Part shown: positions 1 through 6,357 of the stretch, piece by piece
How positions within the stretch are numbered: the stretch's first letter is position 1
Layout: each line of letters starts with the position of its first letter
Source: an uncultured Bacillota bacterium
GTDB lineage: Bacteria > Bacillota > Dehalobacteriia > UBA4068 > UBA4997
Assembly: GCA_948907985.1 (NCBI GenBank)
Contig: CAQWMM010000038.1
Location: 1 to 17,520 of the forward strand
Direction: 5' to 3'
Length of the DNA: 17,520 nucleotides
Notes under the pieces: model-generated
The model's input: the letters and a program-made list of their open reading frames with translations, nothing else
Told to the model about the DNA's origin: nothing
Database searches by the model: none
Program-made: the position numbers and the translations under genes

Positions 1-1
1 G

Positions 2-27
2 CATATCTTACCGTTAGGGAAGATATG
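2..27. repeat. Short inverted repeat at the window edge
   Basis: An 8-bp perfect inverted repeat (positions 2-9 and 20-27) with a 10-base loop lies downstream of the minus-strand permease gene. A second weaker hairpin follows at 47-82, with arms ATAGGC/GCCTAT and a nested AAACTA/TAGTTT, and it overlaps the permease stop codon. Neither is followed by a T-run on the minus strand, so I cannot call a terminator. They may be a weak operon end or chance. Confidence 0.3.
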
Positions 28-78
28 ACGGAGAGGGTGAGAACAGATAGGCTTAAAACTATTAGTTTACCCACTTGC

Positions 79-975
79 CTATTGGACATCAGATTCACGA
101 TAAACGAAATAGATCAGGCTGGCCAGCAAAGGCCCCAGCAGCAAACCCAAAGCGCCCATCAGCATCAAACCGACAAACCCGGCGGCCAGAGCCGCCAAAG
201 GATGAAGCCCCAACCCGGCAGCCATAATTTTTGGCTCCACAAACTGCCGGCTGATTAAAATAACCAGATAAATCAACAACAGCCCGCCGGCCAGACGACC
301 GTCGCCCTGCGCCCAGCTTAAAAGCGCCCAGGGCAGCAAAACCGTACCCGGCCCCAGCACTGGCAGCAAATCGCAAAGGCCAATCAGCAAACCCAGCAGC
401 AACACATAATCAACACCCAACAAATATAGGCCCAGCATTGCCCAAAGCGTGCTGGTAAGCATAACCATGGCCTGGGCGCGCAGATAAGCGCTGAAAGCGG
501 CTAAAGCCCGCCGGTATATTTGCCCCATCCGTCCGCGCCAACTATCCGGCGCAAACAGCATCAAAGCACGCAGCGGCAAATCCGGTTCTGCGCACAGATA
601 ATAGGCCGCAAAAAGCGTAACAAAAAAGGAAACCATAACTGAAGGCGTGGCCTGCAAAAGATGCGCCAGTTCGGCAACCACCGCCAAAGCGTAATCGGCG
701 AAAGAACCGGATATTCCCTCCCGCCACCAGTCGGCAGCCAAATCAAGTTTGGTAAGCTGCAACAAAAGCTTCTGCATTTCCGCAAACAAATGCGAAAAAC
801 CAAATCCAACCGCCAAAAGCAGCACAGCCACAAAAGCGCCAAACACCAGCAGCGCGGCCAGACGGCGATTGCCGTAAAGCCTGGTTAAAAGCGCAATCGG
901 CGGCTCCAAAATCAGAGAAAAAAGCAACGCCAGCAAAAATGGGGTTAATATTGCAGCCAACATCGCTGCCTCCAT
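79..975 (-). CDS. AI-2E family / YtvI-like membrane permease, short N-terminus
   Basis: A 298-aa, very hydrophobic protein with several predicted membrane helices. The C-terminal half carries family hallmarks: DLLPVLGPGT around residue 200, then RQFVEPKIMAAGLGLHPL, then a glycine/leucine-rich last pair of helices. These match the AI-2E transporter family and especially the YtvI-like branch of endospore-forming Firmicutes. Some family members export autoinducer-2 or act as ion antiporters; the substrate here is unknown. Family members are usually about 350 aa, and this one starts inside the first helix region. An in-frame stop at 1012-1014 leaves no ATG, GTG or TTG further upstream, so ATG at 975 is the only reasonable start. 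It lies 4 bases after the cdsA stop, so the gene is probably co-transcribed and translationally coupled. No good ribosome binding site is visible, and an inverted repeat covers the start codon. Confidence 0.85.
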   Translation of the reverse strand: MEAAMLAAILTPFLLALLFSLILEPPIALLTRLYGNRRLAALLVFGAFVAVLLLAVGFGFSHLFAEMQKLLLQLTKLDLAADWWREGISGSFADYALAVVAELAHLLQATPSVMVSFFVTLFAAYYLCAEPDLPLRALMLFAPDSWRGRMGQIYRRALAAFSAYLRAQAMVMLTSTLWAMLGLYLLGVDYVLLLGLLIGLCDLLPVLGPGTVLLPWALLSWAQGDGRLAGGLLLIYLVILISRQFVEPKIMAAGLGLHPLAALAAGFVGLMLMGALGLLLGPLLASLIYFVYRESDVQ

Positions 976-1004
976 AGTATTAAAAGTAGATATTAATACT
1001 ATGA
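972..1004. repeat. AT-rich hairpin over the cdsA/permease junction
   Basis: A 10-bp inverted repeat (973-982 and 994-1003) with an 11-base loop spans the last codons and stop of cdsA and the ATG of the permease gene. In the minus-strand mRNA the permease start codon would be inside the 3' arm. There is no following T-run, so it is not a terminator. It may limit translation of the downstream gene to ribosomes arriving from cdsA. Confidence 0.45.
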
Positions 1005-1777
1005 TAGATAATCAGCAGATAATACAACAAAGGCGCCACCAGCATCATTGAATCAAAACGATCCATCAGACCGCCATGCCCGGGAATCAGGCTGCCAGAA
1101 TCCTTAACTCCCGCCCAGCGCTTCAGCCAGGACTCCAGCAAATCGCCAATCTGGCCAAAAACAGAGCATATTAACGCCGCCGCCAACACGAAACGCCAGG
1201 TGTAATCCAACACCAGCTCATTATAAACAATCACCACCAACAGACAGCATAAAACACCGCCCACCGCGCCTTCCCAGCTTTTTTTTGGGCTGATAACCGG
1301 CGCCATTTTGTGCCGGCCAAAAAGCATGCCCACGCAATAAGCGCCGGCGTCAGTGGCCCAGACGATCAGAAACGCCAACAGCGTCAGCCGCCAGCCCTCG
1401 CCCATGGACTCCAGGCAAAGCAGAAAAGAAAGCGTCCAGGCGATCATCATGTAACCCACGAAACCAAAAGCAAAATTAGCAAAAACATCCTGCGTTGTTA
1501 CCAGCCAGACAATCATGGAAATAAAGGCAATTAACAGGCCAAGTTCGCTAATAATGCCGATATTATAACTTTGCAGAGCTATCATTAAAAAAGTAAGCCC
1601 CATTAACAGCGGCAGTGGCAGCTTATAACCCTTATCAGCCAGCATATCGGCGTATTCTTTAATAGCGCCCACCGCCACCAGCGTAATCAGCCCCAGCCAA
1701 ACCCAACCGCCCAAAAACATCCCGGCGCCCAGAACCAAAACAATTCCCAAGCTGCTTATAACTCTTTGCAAAAACAT
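980..1777 (-). CDS. cdsA: Phosphatidate cytidylyltransferase (CDP-diglyceride synthase)
   Basis: Makes CDP-diacylglycerol from CTP and phosphatidic acid, the branch-point step of phospholipid synthesis in the cytoplasmic membrane. The protein is a multi-helix membrane protein of 265 aa, usual for CdsA. The C-terminal signature is clear: GDLLESWLKRWAGVKDSGSL followed by PGHGGLMDRFDS, with the acidic and basic residues of the active site. SPKKSWEGAVGG in the centre is also conserved. I place the start at the ATG at 1777, because GGAGG (1785-1789) sits 7 bases upstream. A TTG two codons earlier would lie directly against that site. It follows uppS by 17 bases and is co-transcribed, a common pairing in bacteria that links undecaprenyl lipid and phospholipid supply. 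Confidence 0.96.
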   Translation of the reverse strand: MFLQRVISSLGIVLVLGAGMFLGGWVWLGLITLVAVGAIKEYADMLADKGYKLPLPLLMGLTFLMIALQSYNIGIISELGLLIAFISMIVWLVTTQDVFANFAFGFVGYMMIAWTLSFLLCLESMGEGWRLTLLAFLIVWATDAGAYCVGMLFGRHKMAPVISPKKSWEGAVGGVLCCLLVVIVYNELVLDYTWRFVLAAALICSVFGQIGDLLESWLKRWAGVKDSGSLIPGHGGLMDRFDSMMLVAPLLYYLLIIYHSINIYF

Positions 1778-1794
1778 GCGCAACCCTCCGCCTT

Positions 1795-2565
1795 TTATTC
1801 CTCAGACAAAGCGCCAAATCTTCTTGAACGGCCCTGATAAGCACAAATTGCCCGAAACAACTCCGCCTCGTCAAAATCCGGCCAGAGAGTATCCGTAAAA
1901 TAAAACTCCGCATAGGCAAGCTGCCAAAGCAAAAAATTGCTCAACCGCAATTCGCCGCTGGTACGAATCAACAAATCCGGCTCTGGCTGGCCGGCGGTTT
2001 GCAAAAGGCCGGCAAAATCTTCTTCCGTCATTGTCTGAAGCCTGGCCGGCGGCAGCGCCGCCGCCTTTTTCACCGCCTGCAAAATATCCGCCCTGCCGCC
2101 GTAATTCAGCGCCAGATTGAGAACAAGTTTATCCTCGACGGCCGTAGCTTCCATAAGATGTTTAAGCGCCATACGCTGCAACAATGGCAGGCCGGCGAAA
2201 TCGCCAATCACCTGCACCCGCACATGGTTTTCTTTCAGACGGTTCAGCTTTTTATCAGCAAATTCGCTGAGCAAATTCATCAGCGTGCCAACCTCTGCCT
2301 TGGGGCGGCTCCAGTTTTCCGTCGAAAAAGCATACACCGTCAAATATTCCACACCCAATTTGCGGCAGCCAATCACAATATTTTCCAAGGCCTCCACACC
2401 GCGGCGGTGCCCGGCGCTGCGTTCCAACCCCTGCCGCCTGGCCCAACGCCCATTGCCGTCCATCACAATGGCCACATGCCGGGGCACGCGCTCCGGCCAA
2501 AATTGCAGCCCCAACCTGGCCGCAAATTCATCAATATATCCCATATCCATAAAAACGACACCCAA
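1795..2565 (-). CDS. uppS: Isoprenyl transferase (undecaprenyl diphosphate synthase)
   Basis: Cis-prenyltransferase that extends farnesyl diphosphate with isopentenyl diphosphate to C55 undecaprenyl diphosphate, the lipid carrier for peptidoglycan and wall polymers. It is cytosolic and peripheral to the membrane. The motifs are complete: MDGNGRWA (with catalytic Asp36), the GHRRG segment, TVYAFSTENW, NYGGR and RTSGELRLSNFLLWQ, then EFYFTDTLWPDF near the C-terminus. Length 256 aa is normal. The start is uncertain. TTG at 2565 has AGGA only 4 bases upstream, while ATG at 2550 or 2544 would fit family N-termini but lies too far from that site. It is the first gene of the uppS-cdsA-permease unit and has its own promoter at 2601-2629. 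Confidence 0.96.
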   Translation of the reverse strand: MGVVFMDMGYIDEFAARLGLQFWPERVPRHVAIVMDGNGRWARRQGLERSAGHRRGVEALENIVIGCRKLGVEYLTVYAFSTENWSRPKAEVGTLMNLLSEFADKKLNRLKENHVRVQVIGDFAGLPLLQRMALKHLMEATAVEDKLVLNLALNYGGRADILQAVKKAAALPPARLQTMTEEDFAGLLQTAGQPEPDLLIRTSGELRLSNFLLWQLAYAEFYFTDTLWPDFDEAELFRAICAYQGRSRRFGALSEE

Positions 2566-2600
2566 AAATTCCTAACATAAAAATTTCTAAATATTATTTA

Positions 2601-2629
2601 ATTATATCATAAAAAACCGGGCAAAACAA
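2601..2629 (-). promoter_or_regulatory. Promoter of uppS-cdsA-permease operon
   Basis: On the minus strand, TTGTTT (2624-2629) and a perfect TATAAT (2601-2606) are separated by 17 bases, about 35 bases upstream of the uppS start. It lies just beyond the terminator of the upstream ferredoxin gene, which supports separate transcription. Confidence 0.6.
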
Positions 2630-2651
2630 CCTTAAAAATAGCTTTTATTGT

Positions 2652-2695
2652 AAAAATATATAAAACGGCTGCCGTTTATGCAGCCGGCAGCCGTT
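2652..2695 (-). terminator. Intrinsic terminator of the ferredoxin gene
   Basis: A perfect 11-bp GC-rich inverted repeat (2664-2674 and 2685-2695, arms AACGGCTGCCG/CGGCAGCCGTT) with a 10-base loop. On the minus strand it is followed by a T-rich stretch. It begins 16 bases after the ferredoxin stop codon. Confidence 0.85.
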
Positions 2696-2710
2696 CAGTA
2701 TGTTCTTCTT

Positions 2711-2884
2711 TTATTCCTCAACAATCGCGCCAACAGGGCAGCCAGCAGCACAAGCGCCACATTCCAGGCAAATATCAGTGTTGATTTTGAAACCGTCGCC
2801 GGCGTCGTTAGCCACCACAGCCTCGGCCGGGCAAACACCCTGGCAGGTACCGCAGGCAATACATTCTTCTGTAATTCTCATCAT
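2711..2884 (-). CDS. 2[4Fe-4S] ferredoxin
   Basis: A 57-aa clostridial-type ferredoxin, a small cytosolic electron carrier for anaerobic oxidoreductases such as pyruvate:ferredoxin oxidoreductase or hydrogenase. Both cluster motifs are intact: Cys8-x2-Cys11-x2-Cys14-x3-Cys18-Pro, and Cys39-x2-Cys42-x2-Cys45-x3-Cys49-Pro. The central sequence shows the usual internal duplication. The protein starts MMRITEEC and ends GAIVEE. The first ATG (2884) lies 9 bases from a strong GGAGG (2894-2898). The second ATG would be 12 bases away and is the alternative. The gene is monocistronic, with its own terminator and an inverted repeat in the upstream control region. It is diverged from the TSCPD gene. No redox partner gene is in the window. 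Confidence 0.95.
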   Translation of the reverse strand: MMRITEECIACGTCQGVCPAEAVVANDAGDGFKINTDICLECGACAAGCPVGAIVEE

Positions 2885-2924
2885 AGTAAATTACCTCCCT
2901 AAAAATTTTTCATATCAATTAATA

Positions 2925-2958
2925 ATATTAAAGACAATTCAATAATAGTCTTTAATAT
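2925..2958. promoter_or_regulatory. Perfect 11-bp inverted repeat upstream of ferredoxin (candidate operator)
   Basis: ATATTAAAGAC and GTCTTTAATAT are separated by 12 bases, 41 bases upstream of the ferredoxin start. In the same place the minus strand has a weak promoter candidate, TTGTCT-17-TATGAA (2909-2937). The two-turn spacing of the half-sites suits a dimeric regulator. It does not match the Rex or Fur consensus. The regulator is unknown. Confidence 0.45.
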
Positions 2959-3079
2959 AAAGATAACAATATTAACGCAAAAAATCAATAGCTATTCAGC
3001 ATTTTTTTGCAAAAAAAACTGGTAAAATAAAAAATTTTTGTATCTTGTGTCTTAAAATTGCAGCAATCAAAATTTTTAT

Positions 3080-3108
3080 TTGTATTTTGCGTTATTATAT
3101 GCTATAAT
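3080..3108 (+). promoter_or_regulatory. Promoter of the TSCPD gene
   Basis: TTGTAT (3080-3085), a 17-base spacer and an extended -10 element TGC-TATAAT (3100-3108), 39 bases upstream of the start codon. The extended TG compensates for a weak -35. Confidence 0.6.
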
Positions 3109-3147
3109 TTTTAAATAAATATTAACCATATCAAGCAAAAGGAAAGG

Positions 3148-3408
3148 ATGATTGACCAGATGATTTATATTCCCAAAGGGGTTTGTTCCCGCCAGATTGA
3201 AGTTGAGATTAAAGACGGCCTGATCAGCAAGCTGGAAATTATCGGCGGCTGCAACGGTAATTTGCAGGGCATACGCAAGCTGCTGCTGAACCAGCCGGCC
3301 GAGCCGGCTGCCGAACTGCTGGCCGGTACAACCTGCGGCAGCAAACCAACCTCCTGCCCGGATCAGATTGCCAAAGCCATTCGTCTTTGCCTGGCCGAGC
3401 AGGCCTGA
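3148..3408 (+). CDS. TSCPD-domain protein (TIGR03905-like), function unknown
   Basis: An 86-aa cysteine-containing protein. It reads IPKGVCSRQIEVE near the start, GGCNGNLQGI in the middle and CGSKPTSCPDQIAKAI near the end. The TSCPD motif also occurs in the C-terminal region of some ribonucleotide reductases, where it is thought to bind metal. Stand-alone short versions are widespread in Firmicutes and have no established role. Conserved cysteines visible are at about residues 13, 35, 63 and 70, suggesting a metal or redox site (inference). The start at 3148 has AAGG about 5 bases upstream; ATG at 3160 is a possible alternative that would give a family-like MIYIPKGVC start. It is monocistronic, with its own promoter and a strong terminator. 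Confidence 0.88.
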   Translation: MIDQMIYIPKGVCSRQIEVEIKDGLISKLEIIGGCNGNLQGIRKLLLNQPAEPAAELLAGTTCGSKPTSCPDQIAKAIRLCLAEQA

Positions 3409-3424
3409 ACAACACCTTAAACAT

Positions 3425-3474
3425 AAGCCGCTTGTCCGCTGAACCATCAGCGAAACAGGCGGCTTAAATTTTTT
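3425..3474 (+). terminator. Intrinsic terminator of the TSCPD gene
   Basis: An 11-bp stem (3425-3435 with 3455-3465, one G-U pair) encloses an inner CGCTGA/TCAGCG stem (3437-3442 with 3447-3452). It is followed by a T-run at 3469-3474. The tail touches the stop codon of the converging minus-strand gene. The same hairpin lacks a good T-run on the minus strand, so it is mainly a plus-strand terminator. Confidence 0.88.
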
Positions 3475-4669
3475 AACGCAATATATAATCGCCAGGCACC
3501 CAAAACAGCATGGTATAGCGCAGGTTTTTCATTTGAGAACCCTTCTTTATGGCCTCGGCCTGCGCCTTAGCCATCGCGCCGCAGCCGATAATGCGCCCCA
3601 GTGTTTCCCGGCTGGGCTTATCAGTTGAAAAATATTCATTAATAGCCTGTTCCAGCCAGTCATAGCAGCCAAACTGGCTTTCGCGCAACTGCAAATCGTC
3701 CGGCCAGGCGGCGCTACGCAGGATAAAAGTTTTATTTGGGGTGTCCGCTTCGCGCACGCATTTAAAACAGCAAATTTCCGGCAAAAGATGGGCCAAATCA
3801 CAGGCCAGAGAAACATCGCCGCTTTGCGCCCAGATTTTTTGATAAACCTCGTCGCTGCTCTGCCCGGCGGCGAACAGCCGCAAGGCCTGTAAAGCGTACT
3901 GACGCACCTCGGATGAGCTGAAAGGATAATCCAAACAGGTGGCGGCGTCCTGCCAGAGCATCACCGTCTGTTTTTGGTCCCAATCCGCCAGCTCATATTT
4001 TTGAATATTATGTGTCAATAATTCGGACAATTCCGGCACAAGTCGATCGTTAATCCGCAGTTCACAACCCGGTTCGCCGCCAAAATTGCTTTGATAAAAC
4101 TTCAGCCAGTAATTTTTTTTACAACCTAAATAGGGGGTGATTTCATCTTTAAAACGCTGCCAAAGGCTGCCCTGCGGCACAATCTCTGCAAAAGCTGCCT
4201 GATCCTTACAGCGCCCCATAACGGCGCTTTCGCAGGCATAAAAACGATGCTCGCGCCCTTGCAGGCACAGATTATGCCAGCTGCCGTTTTGCTCATTTAT
4301 CGCGTCAAGCAGCGGCCCCAGCACCAGACCTTTCAGCTGAACGGCCAGCTCTTGTCTTTGTTCTTCCACAGTTTGCCCCGCGGCCACCAAAATCTCCTCC
4401 ATATTATCGGTAAAATCCTGCCGGCGGCATTGAATAACCAGCTGTAAAAGCTGGTCATGCTGATAAAAATCGGCCCAAAATTGCAGACCAAACTCCGGCA
4501 GTTCCACAATCTCCTGATTATCCTCCCCGGGCACGGCAACTGCCCCGGTCAGATTATCAATCAAAAACTGCCGCAGCCAGGGCCAATGCTCCTGGTAAAG
4601 ACGGCTATCCTTAGCCGGAATGGCCTTAACGGCAACAGGCGCAGGCTGTTTCTTCTTAAAGCCAAACAT
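3473..4669 (-). CDS. Conserved-looking protein of unrecognised family, 398 aa
   Basis: A 398-aa soluble protein with no signal peptide or clear membrane segment. It starts MFGFKKKQPAPV and is rich in Trp, Gln, Leu and Cys. Segments that look domain-like are SLWQRFKDEITPYLGCKKNYWLKFYQ near the middle, then a basic and acidic stretch ending in a short hydrophobic tail (TMLFWVPGDY). It resembles DUF-type bacterial proteins often found with stress or chaperone-like partners, but I cannot name a family with confidence. Its ATG overlaps the stop of the upstream 154-aa gene by one base (TAATG), so the two are translationally coupled and probably work together. Converging with the TSCPD gene, it has no clear terminator of its own. 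Confidence 0.8.
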   Translation of the reverse strand: MFGFKKKQPAPVAVKAIPAKDSRLYQEHWPWLRQFLIDNLTGAVAVPGEDNQEIVELPEFGLQFWADFYQHDQLLQLVIQCRRQDFTDNMEEILVAAGQTVEEQRQELAVQLKGLVLGPLLDAINEQNGSWHNLCLQGREHRFYACESAVMGRCKDQAAFAEIVPQGSLWQRFKDEITPYLGCKKNYWLKFYQSNFGGEPGCELRINDRLVPELSELLTHNIQKYELADWDQKQTVMLWQDAATCLDYPFSSSEVRQYALQALRLFAAGQSSDEVYQKIWAQSGDVSLACDLAHLLPEICCFKCVREADTPNKTFILRSAAWPDDLQLRESQFGCYDWLEQAINEYFSTDKPSRETLGRIIGCGAMAKAQAEAIKKGSQMKNLRYTMLFWVPGDYILR

Positions 4670-5133
4670 TATTGTTCTTTTTCGGCCTCGGCCTCCGCGA
4701 CAGCCTCCTCCACGTCGGCGGCAATATCCAGGGCGTTTTGGCGGTCAATCTCCGCAATAGCTTTGTTAATTTCTTTTTCCACTTCCGGGTTCTTCACCGA
4801 GGCGGCGGCCCGCAGGCTTTCAATCTGATTTTTCAATCCGTTAATCATACTGCGGGCCTCGCGCACTTTCTGGCAAAGCGTCTGCACATCCTGGCTGATC
4901 TGCCCGTCGGAGTTTTCCAAAATTTTATCGGCAATAGTCGTTTTGGCCGCCACAATCAAACCCTCCTGCTCACGAATCGCCGACTTCAGCTTTTGCAGCT
5001 CTTTCAGATAAACAGCCTTATCCTGGGCGGCCTTAGCCAGTTCTTGGGCGGCCTCGCCGGCATTTTTGGCCAAATCCTGGGCCACACCCCCGGCGTTTTT
5101 CATCATATCGGTCATTTTATCCATAAAACTCAT
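4669..5133 (-). CDS. Coiled-coil protein with 11-residue repeats, 154 aa
   Basis: A 154-aa, alanine-, lysine- and glutamate-rich helical protein, with no Pro inside the main helix region. Residues about 12-40 contain imperfect 11-mers: KNAGGVAQDLA, KNAGEAAQELA, then KAAQDKAVYLK. These resemble the amphipathic 11-mers of LEA-type or lipid-binding helices. A long heptad-like region follows, and the tail is acidic (EAVAEAEAEKEQ). There is no signal peptide. The start is well supported: AGGAGGGG lies about 7 bases upstream of ATG at 5133. It is the first gene of a two-gene unit with the 398-aa protein. I infer a membrane-surface or scaffolding role, but the function is unknown. Confidence 0.85.
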   Translation of the reverse strand: MSFMDKMTDMMKNAGGVAQDLAKNAGEAAQELAKAAQDKAVYLKELQKLKSAIREQEGLIVAAKTTIADKILENSDGQISQDVQTLCQKVREARSMINGLKNQIESLRAAASVKNPEVEKEINKAIAEIDRQNALDIAADVEEAVAEAEAEKEQ

Positions 5134-5190
5134 GGTTTTCCCCTCCTAAATATATTCGATAATATCACAAGGCCTGCGCTTATATGTAGT

Positions 5191-5220
5191 ATTATAACAA
5201 AGCTATGCGAAAATTACCAT
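5191..5220 (-). promoter_or_regulatory. Possible promoter of the coiled-coil/398-aa unit
   Basis: A perfect TATAAT on the minus strand (5191-5196) with a weak -35 (TGGTAA at 5214-5219, 17-base spacer), about 58 bases upstream of the start. The weak -35 keeps confidence low. Positions 5134-5299 hold no other feature I can support. Confidence 0.4.
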
Positions 5221-5299
5221 AGGAAATACAAAAAAAATACAATTATTATTTTTAAGTATTAATTATACAAAGTTCTTTTAGAATTTATGCTTAACTATC

Positions 5300-5328
5300 T
5301 TGACATAACTGCAATATCAATTTACAAT
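5300..5328 (+). promoter_or_regulatory. Promoter of the amino-acid ABC operon
   Basis: TTGACA (5300-5305), a 17-base spacer and TACAAT (5323-5328). This is a near-consensus sigma-A promoter. The predicted transcript starts near 5335, about 54 bases upstream of the lipoprotein start codon. Confidence 0.8.
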
Positions 5329-5388
5329 GTATATATATAAAAATTAACCAACAAAAAAACAGAAAGAAGAAAGGATTGATTAGAAAAG

Positions 5389-6258
5389 ATGAAGAGATTA
5401 GCTTATTTAGTAAGCGCCATTTTGCTGTTGGGCGCTATGTTGACCGGGCTTTGCGCCTGCGGCAACGACAACCAGACCAACGCCAATAATTCCGGCGATC
5501 AAGAGCAGGGCAAGGTGCTGCGCGTTGGTATGGAATGCGGCTACGCCCCCTATAACTGGACACAGAACGACGACAGCAACGGCGCGGTGCCGATTGTCGA
5601 TTCTACCAACTATGCCAATGGTTATGACGTTATGATGGCCAAGTATCTGGCGGACAAGCTGGGCTATGAACTGCAAATCCACAAAATTGACTGGGACAGC
5701 CTGCCGGTTGCCGTACAATCCGGAACCATTGACTGTGTAATCGCCGGCCAGTCGATCACCGCCGAGCGTTTGCAGACAGTGGACTTCACCACGCCCTATT
5801 ATTACGCTTCTATTATTGCCGTAACCCGCGATGACACCCCTTACGCCAACGCCACTTCCGTAGCTGAACTGGCCGGCGCTAAATGCACGTCCCAGTTAAA
5901 TACTGTTTGGTATGACGTTATGCTGCCGCAAATCCCCGACGCCGACATTCAGCCGGCTATGGAAAGCGCGCCTTTGATGCTGGTGGCGCTGGACAGCGGC
6001 TCTGTCGATCTGGTAGTTACCGACCAGCCCACCGCGATGGCCGCCAAACTGGTTTATCCCAACTTTGTACTTCTGGAAATGGCCGACGGCCAGGATTTTG
6101 AAGCCTCTGCCGAAGATATTAATATTGGTATCTCTCTGAAGAAAGGCAACACCGAGCTTTTGGACAAACTGAACGAGGCTCTGGCCGGCCTGACCGAGCA
6201 GGACTTCACCGATATGATGAATCAGGCTATTGCTATTCAGCCTTTAACTAATGAATAA
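5389..6258 (+). CDS. Amino-acid ABC transporter substrate-binding lipoprotein
   Basis: A 289-aa family 3 solute-binding protein that captures a polar amino acid outside the membrane and delivers it to the permease. The N-terminus is a signal peptide with charged MKR, a hydrophobic core and a lipobox ending at Cys24 (LCAC). A Cys at the -2 position is unusual. The mature region shows the family pattern: VLRVGMECGYAPYNW, GYDVMMAKYLADKLG, DCVIAGQSITAERLQTVDFT, and a final IGISLKKGNTELLDKLNEAL. The family signature G-[FY]-D-[VI]-x-[LM]-[AM] is present as GYDVMMA. The ligand cannot be told from the sequence; cystine, glutamine or an acidic amino acid are all possible. It is the first gene of the operon, with AAGGA 13 bases upstream of ATG. 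Confidence 0.93.
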   Translation: MKRLAYLVSAILLLGAMLTGLCACGNDNQTNANNSGDQEQGKVLRVGMECGYAPYNWTQNDDSNGAVPIVDSTNYANGYDVMMAKYLADKLGYELQIHKIDWDSLPVAVQSGTIDCVIAGQSITAERLQTVDFTTPYYYASIIAVTRDDTPYANATSVAELAGAKCTSQLNTVWYDVMLPQIPDADIQPAMESAPLMLVALDSGSVDLVVTDQPTAMAAKLVYPNFVLLEMADGQDFEASAEDINIGISLKKGNTELLDKLNEALAGLTEQDFTDMMNQAIAIQPLTNE

Positions 6259-6278
6259 TTATTTTAACGCTTAAAAGC

Positions 6279-6310
6279 AAAAGGAGAAACAACAAAATGT
6301 TTCTCCTTTT
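6279..6310 (+). repeat. 12-bp perfect inverted repeat between lipoprotein and permease genes
   Basis: AAAAGGAGAAAC (6279-6290) and GTTTCTCCTTTT (6299-6310) with an 8-base loop. It is not followed by a T-run, so it is not a normal terminator. Between a binding protein and its permease, such hairpins can protect the upstream message and lower downstream expression. The 5' arm holds an AAGGAG ribosome-binding-like sequence, so folding would hide it. Confidence 0.7.
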
Positions 6311-6344
6311 GAGCGTGTTCTTACATAAACAAATTGATATGTGA
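6297..6344 (+). CDS. Possible 15-codon leader ORF
   Basis: ATG at 6297 is preceded by AAGGAG (6281-6286) at 10 bases and opens a 15-residue frame, MFLLLSVFLHKQIDM, which stops with TGA at 6342-6344. The stop overlaps GAGG (6343-6346), the probable ribosome binding site of the permease gene. The ORF is inside the intercistronic hairpin region. It could be a leader peptide that couples permease translation to folding of the hairpin, or chance. Peptide conservation is unknown. Confidence 0.3.
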   Translation: MFLLLSVFLHKQIDM

Positions 6345-6357
6345 GGTTTTCTTGCTT

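Noticed and set aside
1999..2580. Long plus-strand ORFs (193 and 152 aa) antisense to uppS
   Set aside because: Composition is that of a shadow frame and there is no ribosome site; uppS with all its motifs is in the opposite strand.
3076..3447. 123-aa minus-strand ORF across the TSCPD gene
   Set aside because: It crosses the promoter and terminator of the TSCPD gene and has no recognisable domain.
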